Made by a program: the position numbers and the translations under genes
The notes under the pieces: generated by a model
Seen by the model: the letters and a program-made list of their open reading frames with translations, nothing else
The model's database searches: none
Told to the model about the DNA's origin: nothing
In this document: positions 21,105-32,961 of the stretch, one piece after another
How the letters are laid out: each line of letters opens with the position of its first letter
Position numbering within the stretch: the stretch's first letter is position 1
DNA from: Odontocerum albicorne
Taxonomy: Eukaryota; Arthropoda; Insecta; Trichoptera; Odontoceridae
Assembly (NCBI GenBank): GCA_949825065.1
Contig: OX463842.1
Span: forward strand, 35,583,323-35,647,322
Length of the DNA stretch: 64,000 nucleotides
Reading direction: 5' to 3'

Positions 21105-21216
21105 CAGTCTATAACAATTTCTTGAAAGAAACTGGATACCAACAGGAATTGAACCCACAACCCCCGGTTTGAAAGACATGCGTCTCATCAACAAGGTCGT
21201 GGGGATCGTTACGGAA
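21105..21216 (-). mobile_element. tRNA-derived SINE, family S2
   Basis: On the minus strand: ccttgttgatgagacgcatg (A-box region) then aaaccgggggttgtgggttc and aattcctgttggtatcc (B-box region). It matches the copies at 32962, 42455, 49906 and 54576. Confidence 0.65.
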
Positions 21217-21299
21217 TAGGTGTGATTTGTCATGATTATAAAACTTATAAAAGTTTTATTTGTGTCGATAATCTTGCCATTTAATTTTATTTGCAATCG

Positions 21300-21610
21300 T
21301 TTTGTCATGCTAAGCAAGCGGGCGAACGATATTCGATTCCTAGTGGATTCATTTTCGGACTGGTTATTCTTAGTCCATTTTTACATCAGAATTCATGTTT
21401 TTCTGTAGCTCATATGCTAATTATATACGTTCTTATAGTGCAATGGCAAGCAACATAGAAATATCATATAAAGCTGTTTAACGAAAGGCTGCCGCAGAAT
21501 TATTAAAAACTTGGTAGTTTAATTACCTTACCATCATAAAATTGGGTTTTATCTGTCAAAAATATGTAATTGCTGAAGTGAAATGGCATGCACATAATAA
21601 AATAATACAA
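21300..21610 (+). mobile_element. tRNA-derived SINE, family S1
   Basis: Contains the B-box-like cgatattcgattcctagtgg, the body word aacgaaaggctgccgcagaa, and the 3' block gttttatctgtcaaaaatat followed by tgctgaagtgaaatggcatg. It follows the same order as the other three S1 copies. Confidence 0.65.
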
Positions 21611-22333
21611 GTTCAGGCATCACTACGGTAGCTCATCGATTATTTGTTTATTAAAAATAAAGATAACATATCTATTTTTTCCTATTATAATTTCATCAGT
21701 TTTAGAACCAAGCTTTAATTTCTCCAATATTTAAGAGGTAAATTTATTTAAATAAGGTTGTTTTTTTATAGATATTTTGATATCTATTATATTTTGAAAA
21801 CAAACTTCGATCGAATATAAATTATTCACTAATATAGAATCTAAGCATTCAAATTAAGTTTTGATGTGTTTGAATGTTAATTATAATTAAACCGTAAATA
21901 ATAGATAGTTAAACTGTTCAGAATGGATCCCTTTATATAATAGTCCACCATGCAAAATACTTCAGATGCGGTATTTAGCGAATAAAGGGGCTCAAGTAGG
22001 CCATCCTCTAAAACACTCATTCTCAAAATGTACTCGTATGGTTCGAACATTAAAAAATATCTTGATACTGAAATATTCAAATAAAAAATCTTTACTGAAA
22101 AGTTCTTCAAAATATGAAACCCAGCATCAAATGTAATTTTAATATGTAAATAAACAAACCCCATTTTTTATTTTATTTATTTTTTTAAATTATTTTCATA
22201 CGAGTATAACAGGTTTCCCTTATTTGTATAATGGACAAATATGAGTATATCAATAAGTACAATAAACTAAAAAAAATGTAAAAAGAAAATTAAAAGTGTA
22301 ACGATATTTGATAAAAGTCATAATAAAACTGTA
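21611..22333. other. No recognisable feature
   Basis: AT-rich. The 95-codon minus-strand open stretch at 21877-22164 has no known motif. Confidence 0.45.
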
Positions 22334-22869
22334 TTAGGTGTTAACATAAGTTGGGTCCGTTTTTTTTTTTTCAAATTTTAAAATGAGCACCAAAAGTAAA
22401 ACAAAATGGTAAATGTTATACGTCATTCGAAAGAAAATTTTCTGATCTAAAAGATATTGTGTTTGTTTTTACGTTACATTTATTATTTTATTTGATTACA
22501 AGCCTTCAAAATGAAATGTCAAGTAGACAAAAGTGAGCATTTTCGGCACCTCCTTCTGTTCGCGTTCAATCGAGGGAATAAATCTGTCAAAGCTGCTCGC
22601 GATATTGTTGCTCGCAGCTTTATTCCCTCAATTAAATGCGAACAGAAGGAGGTGTCGAAAATACTCTACTTTACCTTTTGTCTACTTTACCTTTCATTTT
22701 GAAGGGTTGTAATCAAATAAAATAATATACGTAACGTAAAAGAAAACACAATATCTTGTAGAGCAGAAAATTTTCTTTCGAATGACGTATAACCTTTACC
22801 ATGTTGTTATACTTTTGGTGCTCATTTTTAAATTTGGAAAAAACGGACACAACTTATGTTAACACCCAA
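22334..22869. mobile_element. Complete mariner-derived foldback element
   Basis: A 536 bp near-palindrome flanked by TA (22332-22333 and 22870-22871). Each arm, about 250 bp, starts with TTAGGTGTTAACATAAGTTG (right: ttgggtgtt...) and runs through the 5' UTR into the first ~20 codons of a mariner transposase. The arms meet around a ~36 bp loop (about 22583-22618). It is thus built from two inverted copies of the 5' end of one mariner, without any 3' end. Another copy begins the window (1-247). Confidence 0.9.
22511..22620 (+). pseudogene. N-terminal piece of mariner transposase
   Basis: The start reads MKCQVDKSEHFRHLLLFAFN, then RGNKSVKAARDIVA, the first helix-turn-helix region typical of mariner transposases. 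The reading frame then runs into the inverted arm. No catalytic domain is present. Confidence 0.85.
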
Positions 22870-22897
22870 TATATTTATAACATCGAAACAAATTATA

Positions 22898-23073
22898 CAT
22901 ACATACCATCACACTTCCCTGTCGGGGTAGGAAGAGAGGACTGAGCGCAAGACTTTCCTATCTCAACACACATCCATACACCTCTTCCACATCCATACAC
23001 CTCATACAACTCCTACAATTTTTCAGACTTTCGATGTTTCTTTCTTTCAAAATATCAGTCACTTGAACCAACC
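22898..23073 (-). mobile_element. LINE 3' end with (ATGT)n tail, interrupted
   Basis: Minus-strand copy ending ctaccccgacagggaagtgt, gatggtatgtatgta. It is cut at its upstream side by the Penelope-like element at 23086-23281, whose left target duplication (23074-23085) lies in this LINE sequence. Confidence 0.65.
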
Positions 23074-23085
23074 AAATTATAGCAT

Positions 23086-23281
23086 TGTAATTTGTTTAAT
23101 AAAACAATGTTTATTCAACTTTATGTAACAATTTAACCCTACTGGTTTCAAGGTTTTCACCTCATCTCGAAACCGGTAGGGTTATACCGTTACATAAAGT
23201 GGAATAAACGGTGTTTGATAAACCAAAATACAATGTTTTTATACCTCAACAATGTTAACGACTTAACTATAAGTAATGTGT
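23086..23281. mobile_element. Penelope-like foldback retroelement copy C
   Basis: A 196 bp insertion flanked by a perfect 12 bp duplication AAATTATAGCAT (23074-23085 and 23282-23293). It consists of two inverted terminal units meeting near 23163-23170. On the minus strand the left arm has AGGTGAAAACCT (a 4 bp stem with a GAAA loop) directly before TGAAAC. The right arm has GAAACCGGTAGGGTTATACC and ACATAAAGTGGAATAAAC. Its right end (cttaactataagtaatgtgt) matches that of copy A (cttaactataaataatgtat). Confidence 0.65.
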
Positions 23282-23293
23282 AAATTATAGCAT

Positions 23294-23856
23294 GTAATAA
23301 ATAATATTAGATCTGGAATTATTTACAGAATTACACTAAATTTATCTGGGTTTTCTTAAATGAATTGAGTTGCACATGAAAAACGTCTATTTGAGGACAC
23401 TTACGGTTAAAATTTGTGTTATCTGTACCTACCAGCATTTCCAAAGGCATGTTTGCTCAACATTGTACGTTTGGTTGATATTGTCTCATAATTATCCGGA
23501 ATGTACTAGATTATTCCTAATCTAACAAAAAACTGTGGACCCCAACAAAAGAGCTCTTTCACTCTCTAATGACCTATAGTTAAGCATCCCCAGTAAGAAG
23601 ACACTTGGATAAAGTCCATATTCTCTCGTATATACGAGTATAACGGAGAAATCCAATTTTCTATAAATTTCTGACACAAATATAAATACTCTTATATTAA
23701 ACACTATTTCAATATTCATTGCAATAAATAAAATAGCGTTTAAATTACATATAGTTTTCTATAAGGGCGAACGTTTTTCACCTCCTCCACAACCAAACAC
23801 ATTCCCTCACATCTAATTAAAAAAAATATTTCTTACATTTTCTATGTTGTTTTTAT
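23294..23856. other. No recognisable feature
   Basis: AT-rich, unassigned. Confidence 0.5.
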
Positions 23857-24067
23857 TAACTATGCATCACGCTTGCCACTCATGTAGTATTTTTGGGTAA
23901 CTATGCAATCACTTACTACTCATGTAGTTTTTTTTGGTAACTATGTATCACGCTTACTACTCATGTAGTTTTTTTTGGTAACTATGTATCACGCTTACTA
24001 CTCATGTAGTTTTTTTTGGTAACTATGTATCACGCTTACTACTCATGTAGTTTTTTTTTTTTTTTTT
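23857..24067. repeat. 41 bp tandem repeat, five units
   Basis: The unit taactatgtatcacgcttac, then tactcatgtagtttttttgg, starts at 23857, 23898, 23938, 23979 and 24020. The last three units are virtually identical and the first two have diverged. The final unit ends in a longer T run. Confidence 0.95.
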
Positions 24068-24069
24068 CA

Positions 24070-25810
24070 GAAAAAGATTGAATGAAATCAGAATTCAATA
24101 CGAGAATGAATTTAATGTTTATGTTTGTGAAGTGTTTGAATGATGTAAATGTGCATGAAAGAGTTTTGACTATGAAAGTGTGGATGAAAGAGTTTTGACC
24201 AAAGAAAATATTTAGTTTATAATTTGAATCCTTTAGTTTTTCACATCAAAAATATTTTAAACTATTCTGTGATATTTATACTATTTTTGTTAGTGTATAA
24301 TGAATAAATTGATGAGTTTATAGTTTCAAAATATTTGCTATACACTTAAAAATCCTTCATGTTATCAAAATGTAACCCTTTAATGTTATTAAATAAATAA
24401 GCAGATTATTTCATTCATTTGAAGTGAATGGATATACTCGTAGTTTGGCGAAATTTATTGAAAGAGCAGATAATGCGAGTACATTCTTCTTCTTTCGTGC
24501 ATTTTTTCTCCTTTTGCCCGAGAGATGTTAAAATTAAAATAAAGTTGCAATTGATCATAAATTTAACAAATACATAGTCTTACGAAATTATGGTAAAAAA
24601 TCTCCTCAAGGATGATTTGCAATTTACATAAGACACATATTAAATACTTATACAATTATTAATTTATAAAAATAATTATTCATATGTTACGTAAGATGTC
24701 CATAGAATTTGGTGTTGCGGAAATTTTGAACAGCGTAGCCGGGGACAATATTATCTTCGGCTCCATCAACCCATCGAGTTTAAAATCATTTAAAATATCG
24801 TCCAAAATTCCTGAATGGAAAATAAGCACCTTACGACCTTGGCCACGAAGGTCACCAAGAAAATTAAAATGCCTGAAAGGAAAATGAGCTCGGAATTCCC
24901 GAGGTATTAACCGCAATTAGTTGTACGCTAATCGTTTATCTATTGATACCGATATTTAAAAATGTTTTTACTTATATTTAACATTTAAATTACTGTTCCA
25001 AACCACTGGTTTAAAGGTACTTCGCATAAGGATGGTATGCACACTGTAAATTTTGTGGTTCGCCACAATGCACCGCTAACTGAGTGATGCAGGAATGCAA
25101 CGCGAACTTAATTTCGTGCACACTCACTGAAGACGGCATAAATTTGACCGTTTGTATATACCATACTATATACGAGTACATTGAAGCAATACCTAGTATT
25201 GAAGCAATGGTCTTATTTAAAAATTGGTTCGATATCTCTAAACCACGACTTACTGAGTGTTTAACCATCACATTTGTTGTTTAAGTTTGTACATATAATA
25301 GAGGGTGATTTCTTCCAGGGCTGTTATTGTCGGGAACATAAAAACTTAGTGACTATCATTGCGGGACATTTGAATTTACATTGCATTACTTTAAATGTGA
25401 ATATCGGGATGGACTCTTGTGTTTTTGCTTCGATATATGTTAAATTATACAAAATTGTTCAAATTTGTTGATTCCTGTAGTAGTTCTGTCACAGAAATAT
25501 TTAATCAAAGATATATATGTCATAATATTCCTACCCGATAATATTAATAACAGGTTATTTATAAAGCGCCATTAAGTGATAAACCCCACCTCAAATTGTT
25601 TATATTTTGACATCCAAATGTCCTATTCACAAATATCATATAAGCATCCCTAGCAAAGGTGAACGTTTTTCGGATATCCTTCGATTGTAATTCTCGCTTA
25701 TGGGTGTCCTTTTCTGTTCTCTGATCCTCGGTAACGGCGGCGCCGCCTACCCGGAGCCTTCAGCCCACAGCAACTAACCCAATTCCCTGATATAATCATC
25801 GGCCCAACAT
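24070..25810. other. No confident feature
   Basis: Two open stretches on opposite strands at 24680-24916 and two at 25011-25284 have moderately protein-like composition but match nothing I recognise. A perfect 12 bp palindrome ggcggcgccgcc lies at about 25736. Confidence 0.4.
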
Positions 25811-25814
25811 CCGA

Positions 25815-26560
25815 CATTTCTGGTTAACTTCCAGGGATGTTTCGATGCTGGTAACAATACAGGGTCAACACAGTTTGTTTCTGTTTATGGGAGAGAAATT
25901 TCTGTGTTGCATAAATACATTTTATACAAAAACAATTACCAAACTATGGTTGTAATATTATGTAATACATTTACTATCGGTAGATTAAATTATTGCATGA
26001 TATTAAGGCAACTAATTTATTTGGTCAACATGCTTGTTATACAAACGGCTTACGTAAGAAGCATGTTGATAATTAAGATGGCTTTATAAACGGATTATTT
26101 AGACATTTTTTATAATTAATTGGCTTGACACCTAACACTTCCAGGGATATTTTTTTGCTGGTTTCCATACAGTTTTTTTTCCTGATATTGGGAAAGAAGT
26201 TTACGTGCTGTATACTATAAGTTCATTAAAAAAATATAAACCCGCTACGATAGTAATAACATATTAATGCTGTATAATTATCTTACAACTGGCATTCTCT
26301 ACTTTTGCTAAATTAAATAATTGAATGATATTGGCGGAACTGGTTTAATGGTTTAAGTGTTTATAAGAAAACTAATGTCAAAGTCGTCGGTTTGATATGT
26401 GAACTTTTTGTTAACTTAAACGGATGTTTTTCGCTGGTAGTTTTAATGCAGAGAAATATATTTTCATTGCTGGTTATAGAACACAAATCAGTCATTTGGG
26501 AAAGTGTATTTTCTTTAATTTTAAAGTTTATTTGTTTTTTTATAATTTCACTATTGATTA
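25815..26560 (+). repeat. Three decayed tandem units of about 280-310 bp
   Basis: The block cttccagggatgtttcgatg (25828) recurs as cttccagggatatttttttg (26138) and taaacggatgtttttcgctg (26416). Each is followed by ATACAG-like and tgggaaag-like words and then a tRNA-like segment (such as ggtttaatggtttaagtgtt at 26343). Probably a head-to-tail run of an old SINE. Confidence 0.45.
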
Positions 26561-26849
26561 TCTAAGTTAGCTCGTGTTTAGTTTTCGATTTCAAGTGGCG
26601 TTTCCCTATCATGATGGTTTAACATGAAGTTTTTTCTAATATTATTTATATTTCTTGGTAGCGTACTACTTAATATAAAGTTTAAAAGCTCTTTGTTGAG
26701 ACTAATAAAACAAATACAAGTCTGAGAAAGTGGAAATGCGTTAGATCAAACTTGTTCAGTCGTATAATATAACTGTGGAAAGTTCAAGTTTACTCGTATC
26801 TTTCAAAACTGTGTACTTGATGTAGATAATTTATTAAATGCTTCATTTT

Positions 26850-27225
26850 TAAAACCATCTGGTGGTCTTATTGCCAGGTGGCAATCTCTTCCAACCAACC
26901 AGACCAAAGTAAATTAAGCAAGTTACATAGTTGCAAAAAATATTCAAATGATTATTCATATTTATGAAATTTATGAATATATACATAAAAAAAGTAAAAG
27001 TGAGATATCATAAATCAAAGGAAAAGGAAGGAATGGTGGAGAGAAAAGAAAGATCAGGATTGAAATACGTTATATTAGGGGTACCTAATGAACATGTTTT
27101 GTTTTTCATTTTTTCCATTATAATATTAATAAAGAGGTTTTTCGGTTGCTTCTTAAAGCATGTCAAGGACGGAGCGAGTCTAGCGTTGATTTGTTACTGG
27201 TTCCAAAGTCTCACTACGTGGCTCA
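26850..27225 (-). mobile_element. Jockey/CR1-like LINE 3' end
   Basis: Same family as 4930-5595. On the minus strand it contains the ACFKKRL region (complement of cttcttaaagcatgtcaagg), the stop and the 3' UTR ending at the ccagatggt-like block. It is 5'-truncated and the protein part is broken. Confidence 0.7.
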
Positions 27226-28030
27226 ATCATTCCACTTCAAATACGTGTACCTTGAAATTCTAAATATGTTCTTTATTTTTTCTTGATTATTTATAACTTT
27301 CCATTGTTGTTAATCATTGTTCTATGTATTTGTTTAACAATTCTCCGATTGAAATGTAAATTTGCAATACATTTGTCAATTTGCAATACCAATATTTTAA
27401 ACATTATACAACACAAAATGCAAATAAATAATACAAATTACATTCAAAAAAACATTTACTATAATCTAAACGTATAATTCAAAATGGCATCCCTACACAG
27501 GTTGTGCCAAGGGGACCCCAACCGGTCATTGTGATCAAAATTGAAATTATTCTTCAGGGCTGATGACCGGTTTCAATTACGGAGCCGCTGTATCGGTGGG
27601 GGTAGAGGGAGGCAGTTCATAATCTGTAATACGATCCAGCTGGGATAGATTGCAACATGGAAATGTGGAGAGAAAATATAAAAAGTGCGACTGTATATCC
27701 AACTTTTATCTGTATTGATGATTAAGTGACTAACCATATTTGTAGTCACATGAATACTAAAAAAATTAAAAGATCTACGATATTTTCAAGTTAAAAAAAT
27801 CAAGAATTAAAAAAATGTTTGTTTTATAAAGAAAATATAAATGTTTTGAGTCTTCTTATCAGAACTTATTTGATGGTACAGCTTTTCTTTTTAAATCTGC
27901 TGAATAATCCGTTAATAACCCCTTAAAGATAAAATTTAAATAAATATGATGAATCAGTAGTGTTACAATAAGGAGATTTGTAGTAGTATTTTGAAGTGGG
28001 AAGGCGTAGACTACGGGGCTGAAGATCGAC
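27226..28030. other. No recognisable gene; short inverted repeat at 27518-27572
   Basis: aaccggtca (27519) and tgaccggtt (27564) are perfect 9 bp inverted copies. They resemble the CCGGT core of the Penelope-like terminal units but are too short to classify. Confidence 0.4.
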
Positions 28031-28034
28031 TTGA

Positions 28035-28440
28035 TTTAACACTTCATTAAATAAAAATATGATGACCTTATCGCCGAGTGGCAATCTTTTCAACCAACCA
28101 GAGAGAAGTTAATAAAGGAAGAAATTTGGTCGCCAAAATATTATTTTTATCTTAGTTTATACAGAATTTAAGAAAAGTATAAATAATAACAACAAAAGTA
28201 AGATATCATCAAACAAAAGAGTTTTGGAGAAGGAAGGAAAATCAGGAAGTAACATTATTAATATGAAATTTAAAGTATTTTCAATCGCTTTTTAAAACAT
28301 ACCAATGACGTAGCAAGTTTAACGTTAGTTGGTAACTGGTTCCAGAATTTTCCTACATAAATTATAAAGAACGATATGAAATTATAAAGAGCGGTATCAT
28401 CCCTTGGTTCCATGGAAAGAGGAGGGTGTGAAATTAATCA
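28035..28440 (-). mobile_element. Jockey/CR1-like LINE 3' end
   Basis: Another copy of the 4930 family: the 3' UTR motif gtggcaatcttttcaaccaa, the gtaagatatcatcaaacaaa block, and the complement of the ACFKKRL coding end at about 28285-28310. More diverged than the copy at 26850. Confidence 0.65.
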
Positions 28441-29545
28441 AAATTACAACTTTGATTTAAAACAGACATATCTTTAATTACTCTTTCAAAAACAGAAAAA
28501 CTTTATTGAATTCTAAATGTATGTTATGTTATCTATTGCTTAAATGGAGAGCCCGCTGTAGCCGTGTAGACCTTTTATCTCGGAGGTTTGCGTTGAATTC
28601 TGATGGGAGCTAACAAAAATGTACAATCTCTTAACTTACAGAATACTGAATGGTTAAAATGCTATATGGCAAACAGCCCAAAAAATTATATTATACAATA
28701 CATATTCCTAACTTTGATTAAATGTTGTGAACATCGATAGTTTAAAAGAGTGCACAAAATGATAGATTGCATTGATGATGCAATATATCTTATCAAAGCA
28801 TGATATTTATTAAATACGAATAATAGTGATGACGACTTAAGGTCCGAAAAGAATAATAGTGACGATGGACTTAAGGTTCAACATCACGGAAGAAGGAAAA
28901 TGACTCAAAACGTAGTAAATATACTTTTTAAATATCCAGACTTCAATTCCACATGAACACGTCTAATGGGTACAAGCGTACTTTCATTTATGAACAAATT
29001 ATCAAATTTGATTACATTTACTTGAACGCAGATTTTTCTCAGAGCAATTGAATAATATAAAAAATAAGAAGACATTTTTAGTTTTCCCCTCATGTTCCGC
29101 GGCAAAATAACAGTTTTAAATTCAATTGCAAATTCCATAGAACAAAGTTGAACTTTCCCCGTGTCAAATCCATTCTATGGTAAAAGCATAGACTCACCCA
29201 TCCCCTTCTAGTACACTCCGATGCATCGCCGAGCGAGACGGACAATCCGCACTATCTGTTTTTGCACGAGCAGGAGAAAGACGAAAGATCGGGTCAATAA
29301 TTTCCCTTTGGGCGTTTGGGTGTCCTACACGCGGACATTTTACGAAAGGTTCAGCGTGGATTTTTATTTATTTTCCCTTATTATATTTTCCAGTTATGTA
29401 TTTTTTTGGGTTAAGTAAATAAAAATGAATCATGATTAAACGGTGCCGCAAATGTTTGAATAACGTTTGTTAACATAATACGTTTTTTTTTTTAAATATA
29501 GAAAATGTTTGCTTTCCACATTTTGTAGTATAGATTTCATTATTT
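28441..29545. other. No confident feature
   Basis: AT-rich. The segment 29215-29345 is GC-richer and open on the plus strand (65 codons), but has no motif or clear splice sites. Confidence 0.4.
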
Positions 29546-29548
29546 ATT

Positions 29549-29665
29549 TATTTAGACACTTTATTGTAAAATATACAAATGGTGAGTTTTTGCTTAACGG
29601 TAATATCGTCCAATCAACCTGACAAGAGTACCTTAGATTAGTGGCAAGTACTGTGAGAAAGGTTA
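29549..29665 (-). repeat. Decayed LINE 3' tail
   Basis: acactttattgtaaaatata, then cgtccaatcaacctgacaag aligns with the 3' end of the 4930 LINE family. Nothing upstream is recognisable. Confidence 0.5.
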
Positions 29666-31721
29666 CAACGTTATTTTTCAAAACAAAATAAAAAAATGTA
29701 AATCTAAATAGCAAATACGAGTCCTTTAAACATTAAAAAAAAAGAAAAAAAAAAGTGATTAAAAAATTTGTAAATGTCCTCGAAAATTAAGAAAGAAAAT
29801 ATAGATAGAAAATGAATAAGAAAATAGGAGTTATCAGTGGGATCAATGTATTTATTTTAAGGGCTCAAATTAAATGAACCGCTTTTCTTCAGGATTTCCT
29901 ATCCCTCATACTCGTAAGTCTGCTTCATTGCATAACGCTCTCATTCCACCATCGACGTCTTACCCTTCACATGTATCTCATAATTCCCTTTTATTAATTG
30001 TGTGCTATCGTTTTGTAATTCATTTTAGAATTAAGTTACTGAATCAAATTCTGCGCATGTTTTTTCGCCTTTAAAAGTGAATAGGTAAATTGTTTCATTT
30101 TTAAAATGAAGTGTAGTAAATATACACTGTTCTCCATAACCACCACGTATAGTCAAGGTGTGTAGCGCTTGAGATGGATAATGATAGTGATAAAAGGACA
30201 ATTTATAGCGCCGTTTAGATAGCAAACTGCCCCAAGGGCGCTCTAACTCCGAAATTGAACCCGCTATTATTTATATATTACAAAGCAAATATAAATAAGT
30301 CGATTGCAAGAATAGAAAGATGGTGGCTATGGCCATTAGACAAGGTTTTGGAAAACGCATTCGTTAAGGAAACTTACCAAAGGAAGACGAACTACATAGA
30401 AACCTTTGTAGATCTTTCGATGTTTGATAGTAACACATTCGAATTTCGGTGAAGTGTTGTGTATATGTTAAGTGTTGCTATATTTTCATACATTTTGATA
30501 ACATTTCTAAATAAATGTCTCATCTGGAGCTTGTCGTGCAGATAGAATATTAAATAAGCATTGATTTTTTAATTCGTTTTAATAATTAGAAACACTTTAA
30601 ATGTGTCTTGCAAAATTTGCTATTTAACGTGAATGTCTAAAAAATAAAATAAAATAAAATATTTTTTTCTTATTAAATTCAACAGTTATAAATGTATCCT
30701 ATGTGAAGTTTAATAATTTACAATGACACGTTAAATATTTTTAGAATGGATATACAGTGACATCTATCAGGAAAATGTTCAAACGTTGTTCTGAGAGATG
30801 TGGTGGTTTAAAGCTTCACTAAATTTAAATCCTAAAAAAATTCATGAAAGCTGTAAAACCAAAAATAAACGTCAAATATATTTTCTTTCGCAAATTTTGA
30901 AAAAAGAAGGAATTGAATATTTTTCAAATTAGAATTTTCCAAGAATGTTTTTTTTAACTAACAAGTATTTATTATAATGGTAATGGGAAAGCAAAGAAGG
31001 GTTTAAAAATGAATCGCTGTTTAGACCTCTTTTCATTTATAAGTTAAGAATAATAATTATAGGATGGCCATTATGCGGATTTCTTAACGGGATTATTAGG
31101 TCAGAGTGAATTTCGGAGATAGCAAGATGAGTTGATTCGAAGGAAATATTCAATTTTGTTTTTTTCAACCATGTTTATTTTAATAGATATTTTTTATAAC
31201 CAAACAATTATTGTTAAGAATTGAGCTTTCGTTGTATACAGTACAACCTTACGAGTTAATATCTATGTGACAATCTCTTTGGATTTTTTTAGTAATATGT
31301 TTAAAAGACCTGAAGTGAACACCAGACTGATACTCATTTTTTTTTAAATTGGATAATACCAACGGAAATCAAAACAACTATCTCCAGAAGAGAGACATCT
31401 TCCCATCTAAGTCAAGAAGATAGTCTTAGTTTATTCCAAAAAAAATATGTTTATAATATCATTTAAATATATGATAATTTAAAAAAAATCAGCTAAACCG
31501 AATGGCATATACGAGTATTTTGTTTAAAATAATAAATTAATTAAAACACTTATTGTTCCGCTTTCAAATTTTATGAAATAAGCAAGGTTTTATATATTAT
31601 TAACGAGAACATCTCAGTAATATGTTTGTAAATTAGGAAAAAAGTTAAAAATGCGAGGAACGTAATAAGATGAGCGCAAATATTAAGAGACGAACTAACC
31701 TAATTCTTAACGACTTTCAAT
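29666..31721. other. No recognisable gene
   Basis: AT-rich, with a short (TAAAA)n run at 30640-30661. The second copy of the low-copy repeat of 17035 lies at 30230-30365. Confidence 0.45.
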
Positions 31722-31729
31722 CCTTAGAC

Positions 31730-32245
31730 CAGTGTTCCCCAACCGGTGGTCCGCGGCCCGGTGCCGGGCCGCAGAGACTTTCCGCCGGGCCACAAACAGT
31801 ATGCCAAATTTCAAGAAATTCGACATGCAAAAATATTAAATATAGGATTTTCATCCATGTCCTCAATAAAATCGAAACAAAGGAATGGATAAATGTAGGA
31901 AAGGAAAGGACTGGACGTGAATGCAGCACTTCGTCTGTCAGAGACAGCACTGCAGCTAAGAATATCCAATATATTAGCAAAGATCAACAGCAGGTTTCGC
32001 ATTAGTTTGTTGCAAAAGCCCCATGGTTTTTGTTCAATTTTAATTGTATCAGACAACGTTACAATTAAAATTGTTTAACTGTTATATGCATATTTGTCAA
32101 TTATAGTTATATATGTCCATCTGCCACAATATAAGATTAAAAAAATATTAAATAAAAAAAACATTTTTATTTCAGTATTAGTGGTCCGCGAAAAAAAATT
32201 CATTTTTTTACCGGTCCACAGGTCTAAAAAGGTTGGGGAACACTG
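31730..32245. mobile_element. Non-autonomous hAT element, 516 bp
   Basis: Terminal inverted repeats CAGTGTTCCCCAACC (left) and GGTTGGGGAACACTG (right). The 8 bp target duplication has one change (ccttagac 31722-31729; ccttaaac 32246-32253). The subterminal sequence ggtggtccgcggcccggtgc is typical of a widespread hAT group. No transposase is encoded, and the open stretches inside overlap on both strands without hAT motifs. Confidence 0.93.
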
Positions 32246-32297
32246 CCTTAAACTACACAAGTCATCCTCATGGTGCAAAGTTGTATAAATTAGAATA

Positions 32298-32445
32298 GTA
32301 ACGATTTGGACTTCTGTGAGGAAGGTCATCGATTCGAACCCCGAACTGTGCTACTCCCCTCGAACGACACAGCCACTTTTTTCCGTCTAGTGTTCGAGGG
32401 TGTTAAGGATACCTATGACTTTGTTTATATCTATTCTTTAAAAAA
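32298..32445 (+). mobile_element. tRNA-derived SINE, family S3
   Basis: Contains gtcatcgattcgaaccccga (B-box), gtgctactcccctcgaacga and the 3' block ggatacctatgactttgttt, tatctattctttaaaa. The same block order is seen at 43468-43622 and 45878-46040. Confidence 0.7.
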
Positions 32446-32960
32446 AAATTTTTTTTAAATAAATGCAAAGTAAAATAATACTACAACATTCACTTTTGTT
32501 TATGATGCGTATAATTAAATCATAAATAAATGCTGTTTATCAATATTTTTAATTCTCAAAAGGTGAACCAGCAATATGATAGAATTTACATACAAATTGT
32601 TTCAATTCAGCATTTCGAAGTGAGCACATGGAATTTTAAACCAAAGGATAAGATAATAAAAATAAAATAATAATTTAAAACCATACAACGACGATAACAG
32701 TATCCAAGAAAATCTACACCTAAAGAAATAAACAAGTGTTTCATAATCGTGCTGTACCAGAAATGTTTAAACTTCAAAATGACAGTAAATATTCTGAGCA
32801 ATCGTATACAAACGACATTACGAGGAAAGGTATTTATTTTCCATTTTAATTACAATACAATAGTTAATTTTATTGTATTACACTTTCGTTGCAAAGAGTG
32901 CTATTTGACGGATTTATTGTTAATCTCGTTCAACTAACCAGTACGTTTAAAATGGCTGAA
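32446..32960. other. No recognisable feature
   Basis: AT-rich. The open stretches on both strands at 32607-32937 are probably chance. Confidence 0.5.
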
Positions 32961-32961
32961 A

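Noticed and set aside
23857..24067. CRISPR-like array
   Set aside because: The 41 bp units are contiguous with no unique spacers, and the genome is eukaryotic.
31670..32329. Overlapping open frames on both strands near the hAT element
   Set aside because: They include the terminal repeats and flanks of the hAT element and carry no transposase or other domain.
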